Source of the DNA: Methanosarcinaceae archaeon
GTDB lineage: Archaea; Halobacteriota; Methanosarcinia; Methanosarcinales; Methanosarcinaceae
Assembly: GCA_017613335.1 (NCBI GenBank)
Contig: JAGAEB010000051.1
Location: forward strand, 1 to 7,172
DNA length: 7,172 nt
Direction: 5' to 3'
The notes under the pieces are model-generated. The model ran no database searches and was not told the DNA's origin. It was given only the letters and a program-made list of their open reading frames with translations. Positions 4,194 through 7,172 of the stretch are shown piece by piece. Each line of letters starts with the position of its first letter. Position 1 is the stretch's first letter. The position numbers and the translations under genes were made by a program.

Positions 4194-5525
4194 ATGACGG
4201 AATCACAGTATTATGATATCAGAACGATCGGGTCGACGGGACTGACAATTTCCCTGGATAACGGAAAGCCGGAGATCTCGCGTCACGACGGCAAAGGGAC
4301 GGGAATCCGGTCCCTCTGCAGCGGTTCCTGGGGATACACGTCCATCGACGGCGAGGGGGATGTCAGAAAAGGCATCGCCGATGCGTCAGCGCTGGCTGAA
4401 GCGATGGACAGGAAAACGCCCCGCGACAAAGTCACGCTTTCGCCGCAGGTCTCAGAGAAAACAAGGAACGATCTGCCGCGGATCGAAGAAGATCCGGATG
4501 ATATTGCTCTTGAAGACAAGATCGCCTATCTGAAAGAGATCGAAAAAGCGGTAAAGCAGGAGGGGATTTCCGGAACGAGGGTCGTCTATTCGGAAGGCCG
4601 CTCCCACATCGTCTTTGAAAATTCGGAAGGTATACGCAAAGAATATGAGATCGTCCGCACGGGATACGTCGTCTCGGCGATCGCCTCGGACGGTGCGGAT
4701 ATCCAGGCGGGTTATCAGAGTCACCACAATATCGCAGGCTATGAGATCTTCAGGAAATACGATCCGTTCGAAGCGGCTGCGAAGGCTGTTGCGGACGCCC
4801 GGGAACTCTTAAAGGCAAAAACACCGAAAGGCGGAACGATGAAAGTCATTCTCGATCCGGAACTGGCCGGCGTCTTTACGCACGAAGCCGTCGGACATGC
4901 TTCCGAAGCGGACCTTGTCCTGCAGGGAGATTCGATCCTTTTCGACAGGCCGGGAAAGCAAGTCGCGCCCGGAAACGTGACGATCATCGATGATCCGACA
5001 CTTCATGAATACGGCTATTTCCCGTTCGATGCGGAAGGAACGGATTCAGGCAGGACCGTTCTCGTTGAGAACGGCATCATGACGTCGTTCCTGCATTCGA
5101 GAGAAACGGCCGGAAAACTCGGCGGAGAGCCGGGCCATGCCCGCGCGCAGGGTTACAGCCTGCCCCATGTCAGGATGAGCAACACGTTCATCGATCGGGG
5201 AGATGCGTCTTTTGAAGAAATGCTTGAAGATGTCAGAGACGGCATTTATCTCATCGGCTCAAGAGGCGGCCAGGTGAACACGGGTCAGGGGATCTTCCAG
5301 TTCAATGCCGAGAAAGGCTACATCGTCAAAGACGGAAAGATCGGAGAAGCTGTCCGTGACGTTTCTCTTTCCGGAAAAACGCTCGAGATCCTTCAGAATA
5401 TTTCGCTCGTCGGAAAGGATGTCAGACTGACGGCCGGCTACTGCGGAAAATTCGGTCAGACCGTCCCGGTCACGGACGGCGCGCCGCATATCACCGTTTC
5501 AAAAGCAACGGTCGGGGGGCAGTGA
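4194..5525 (+). CDS. tldD: TldD family metallopeptidase
   Basis: The 443-residue protein is the catalytic partner of the TldD/TldE (PmbA) heterodimeric zinc metallopeptidase. In E. coli this pair cleaves unfolded peptides, trims the microcin B17 leader and affects the CcdA antitoxin. The metal-binding HExxxH motif is HEAVGH at 230-235. Other typical stretches are GEPGHARAQGYSLPHVRMSNTF (around 311-332), GSRGGQVNTGQGIFQF (355-370), and the C-terminal GYCGKFGQTVPVTDGAP (415-431), which holds Cys417 near the metal site in the family. The ending with VGG is also typical. Length is near the family norm of about 450-480. It starts 91 bases after the phosphorylase stop and runs into tldE with one base between stop and start, implying coupled translation and a 1:1 partner. 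Its natural substrate in this organism is unknown. Confidence 0.93.
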   Translation: MTESQYYDIRTIGSTGLTISLDNGKPEISRHDGKGTGIRSLCSGSWGYTSIDGEGDVRKGIADASALAEAMDRKTPRDKVTLSPQVSEKTRNDLPRIEEDPDDIALEDKIAYLKEIEKAVKQEGISGTRVVYSEGRSHIVFENSEGIRKEYEIVRTGYVVSAIASDGADIQAGYQSHHNIAGYEIFRKYDPFEAAAKAVADARELLKAKTPKGGTMKVILDPELAGVFTHEAVGHASEADLVLQGDSILFDRPGKQVAPGNVTIIDDPTLHEYGYFPFDAEGTDSGRTVLVENGIMTSFLHSRETAGKLGGEPGHARAQGYSLPHVRMSNTFIDRGDASFEEMLEDVRDGIYLIGSRGGQVNTGQGIFQFNAEKGYIVKDGKIGEAVRDVSLSGKTLEILQNISLVGKDVRLTAGYCGKFGQTVPVTDGAPHITVSKATVGGQ

Positions 5526-5526
5526 G

Positions 5527-6942
5527 ATGTCATCCGGATCAGGAATTGTTTTTTCGGAAAAGGGCGCGGCTGTTGACGGCATCGTCGATGAGGCGGAAGT
5601 CGCGGAGATCGCAGCCGCCATGGAGAGATCTCTTAAAACGGCTCAGGAAGCAGGCGTGACGGAAGCGGAAGTTTATTTTGTCTGGTCGAAGTCGACGTCT
5701 GTCAGTTTTGAGCGGGATGTCATCGAATCATCAAAGGAAAGCCTTGTCAAAGGTTTCGGTGTCCGCGCCGTCATTGACGGGGCGATGGGATCTGCCGGGA
5801 CGAATCTTCAGGGAAGACTTGACGACGCGATGAAAAATGCCGTCTCGATCGCGAGGGTCATGGATAAGGATCCTGACTGGAAGTCGCTGCCGTCCGGGGA
5901 TGATCTGCCGCGCCTGATCGCTGCGGAAGGTCTGTTTTCGGAAGAACTGGCGGCGATGTCTCTGGAAGACTGCATCGGCGCGGCGATCAGCATCATCGAC
6001 GGCGTCCGCGCTGTCAAAGACTGCCGGCCGACATCGGGCGGCCTTTCCCGTTCGGTCTCCGGTGAGATCATCATGAATACGAACGGCGTTTTTGCATCCC
6101 AGAGAAAGACGAGGATCTCCGCCTATACGGAAGCGGCCGCCGGCGGCACAGGAGACGACATGGCAAAAGCGTCCGAATTCGGCCTTTCGAGAGAGGCGGA
6201 TCTCGATCCGGAAAGCATCGGGAGAAAAGCAGCTGAGCTGGCCTGCCGCTCCATGAATCCGGGTTCGGCGCCTTCCGGAAAGATGCCTGTGATCTTCAGC
6301 CCGGAAGCGTTTGCGGACATTCTTGAAAATGCGTTCGTGAATGCCGTGGACGCAGATGCCGTCCAGAAAGGCAGATCTGCCCTGATCGGAAAGACAGGTG
6401 AGGCGATCGCAGAGACGGATCTTTCCCTCATCGATGACGGACGGATGGCCGGCGGTCTTTCAAGCGCCGCGTTCGATGATGAAGGCGTTCCCTGCCAAAG
6501 GACGGAGATCATCGGAAACGGTGTCCTGAAATCTTTCCTTTATGACTGCAGGACGGCCGGAAAAGACAATGTCAGGAGCACGGGAAACGGTTTCAGAGGT
6601 TCATATTCAGCTGCGCCCGGCGTCGATGTGACGAATCTTGTCGTGGAATTTCCGAAAAGCGACATCCTGGCAGAGACGCCGCGCGGCATTTATGTCCATT
6701 CCCTGATCGGCGCGCATACGGCCAATGAGATCTCGGGCGATTTCTCTGTCGAATGTCAGAATTCTTTCCTGATCGAAAACGGCGAAATGACAAAGCCGAT
6801 CCGCTCCGTCATGGTCTCGGGAAATGTCTTCGACATCCTGAAAAAAATTGACGGCGCCGGTCATGACGTCAGGCACACAGGATCGGTCGTCACGCCGTCC
6901 GTCCGTATTTCAGACCTGAGCGTCATCGTGCCGAATGAATGA
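5527..6942 (+). CDS. tldE: TldE/PmbA family protein, partner of TldD
   Basis: The 471-residue protein is the non-catalytic member of the TldD/TldE pair. It lacks the HExxxH motif but keeps the PmbA fold markers. These are an N-terminal domain starting ERSLKTAQEAGVTEAEVYF (33-51), MNTNGVFASQRKTRISAY (183-200), the FSPEAFADILENAF stretch (257-270), FDDEGVP (316-322), and ANEISGDFS near the C-terminus (399-407). In the known complex, TldE helps form the channel to the TldD metal site. The ATG at 5527 is one base after the tldD stop, with a G-rich stretch (5515-5520) as likely ribosome binding site. The first 31 residues look like an extension, and an ATG at 5620 is a possible alternative but has a poorer upstream site. 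It is the last gene of the operon. Confidence 0.92.
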   Translation: MSSGSGIVFSEKGAAVDGIVDEAEVAEIAAAMERSLKTAQEAGVTEAEVYFVWSKSTSVSFERDVIESSKESLVKGFGVRAVIDGAMGSAGTNLQGRLDDAMKNAVSIARVMDKDPDWKSLPSGDDLPRLIAAEGLFSEELAAMSLEDCIGAAISIIDGVRAVKDCRPTSGGLSRSVSGEIIMNTNGVFASQRKTRISAYTEAAAGGTGDDMAKASEFGLSREADLDPESIGRKAAELACRSMNPGSAPSGKMPVIFSPEAFADILENAFVNAVDADAVQKGRSALIGKTGEAIAETDLSLIDDGRMAGGLSSAAFDDEGVPCQRTEIIGNGVLKSFLYDCRTAGKDNVRSTGNGFRGSYSAAPGVDVTNLVVEFPKSDILAETPRGIYVHSLIGAHTANEISGDFSVECQNSFLIENGEMTKPIRSVMVSGNVFDILKKIDGAGHDVRHTGSVVTPSVRISDLSVIVPNE

Positions 6943-7172
6943 CCGGACGGCCCGGATAACTTCAACCGAAATTGAATTTAAAACAAGCATTAAATATTTC
7001 AGCCGTCTATTACGGAATTGCTCCCGGGATGTTCATTCCGAAGACCCGGGAGGATCCTGCAGACAGCTGAAAACGAAAACGGGACAAAAACAGAAGTCTG
7101 CAGAGATAATGCAAAAGATCATGAAAAACGTCCGGAAAGACAAAACTCTGAAAGACGGGTCCGGAAAAACGC
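6943..7172 (+). other. Intergenic stretch after tldE with promoter-like boxes
   Basis: No gene can be supported here. The AT-rich part contains TTTAAAA (6977-6983), preceded by CGAAATTGAA as a possible BRE, and TTAAATATT (6990-6998). Either could be an archaeal TATA box for a gene beyond the right edge. An inverted repeat follows at 7021-7052. From an ATG at 7109 a Lys-rich frame stays open to the window edge for 21 codons, without a ribosome binding site. There is no clear terminator for tldE. Confidence 0.45.
7021..7052 (+). repeat. Inverted repeat CTCCCGGG / CCCGGGAG
   Basis: Perfect 8-bp GC-rich arms at 7021-7028 and 7045-7052 are separated by 16 bases. The right arm contains GGGAG and continues into GGAT, a ribosome-binding-site-like sequence that the left arm could mask in RNA. 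No T-run follows, so it is not a standard terminator. Confidence 0.6.

Noticed and set aside
7109..7172. Lys-rich frame open to the right edge from ATG 7109
   Set aside because: Only 21 codons are visible, no ribosome binding site precedes it, and A-rich intergenic DNA gives such frames easily. It could be real only if the sequence beyond the edge confirms it.

Overview
The window looks archaeal, most likely from a methanogen, possibly of the Methanomicrobiales type. This rests on protein family content: a DUF2162 membrane protein, a MotA/TolQ/ExbB-type channel protein and a DUF2149 protein in a row, a combination I know mainly from methanogens. The 6-oxopurine-type methylthiopurine nucleoside phosphorylase and the TldD/TldE pair also fit. 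Starts are preceded by GGAGG- or AGGTGA-like ribosome binding sites. The genus cannot be fixed from the sequence alone.

Layout. Positions 1-218 hold the 5' end of a minus-strand gene with a charged, low-complexity N-terminus. Positions 219-753 are a non-coding divergent control region with several inverted repeats. The last of these (705-738) lies directly before the first plus-strand gene and resembles a NikR nickel-regulator operator. Positions 754-2725 form a three-gene unit: a polytopic DUF2162 membrane protein, an ExbB-like subunit, and DUF2149, a one-helix protein that looks like ExbD. It ends in a strong hairpin plus T-run (2804-2844). Positions 2845-3295 hold no gene but contain 18 perfectly phased copies of a 13-bp repeat. 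Positions 3296-6942 form a second likely operon: a methylthioadenosine/methylthioinosine phosphorylase-type enzyme, then tldD and tldE one base apart. Positions 6943-7172 are non-coding as far as I can tell, with AT-rich promoter-like boxes and a hairpin.

How the genes may work together. The ExbB-like protein keeps the two membrane threonines important in ExbB, and the DUF2149 protein has an aspartate at the cytoplasmic edge of its only helix, as in ExbD. This suggests an ion-driven motor acting on the DUF2162 membrane protein. If the upstream operator is a NikR site, the system would be nickel-responsive, which would suit a methanogen (F430, hydrogenases). That link is an inference. In the second operon the phosphorylase would act in recycling 5'-methylthio nucleosides, while TldD/TldE is a heterodimeric metallopeptidase; no established pathway joins the two.

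Four short tandem repeats of different period (12, 13, 17 and 30 bp) occur within about 4.2 kb, which is a notable density.
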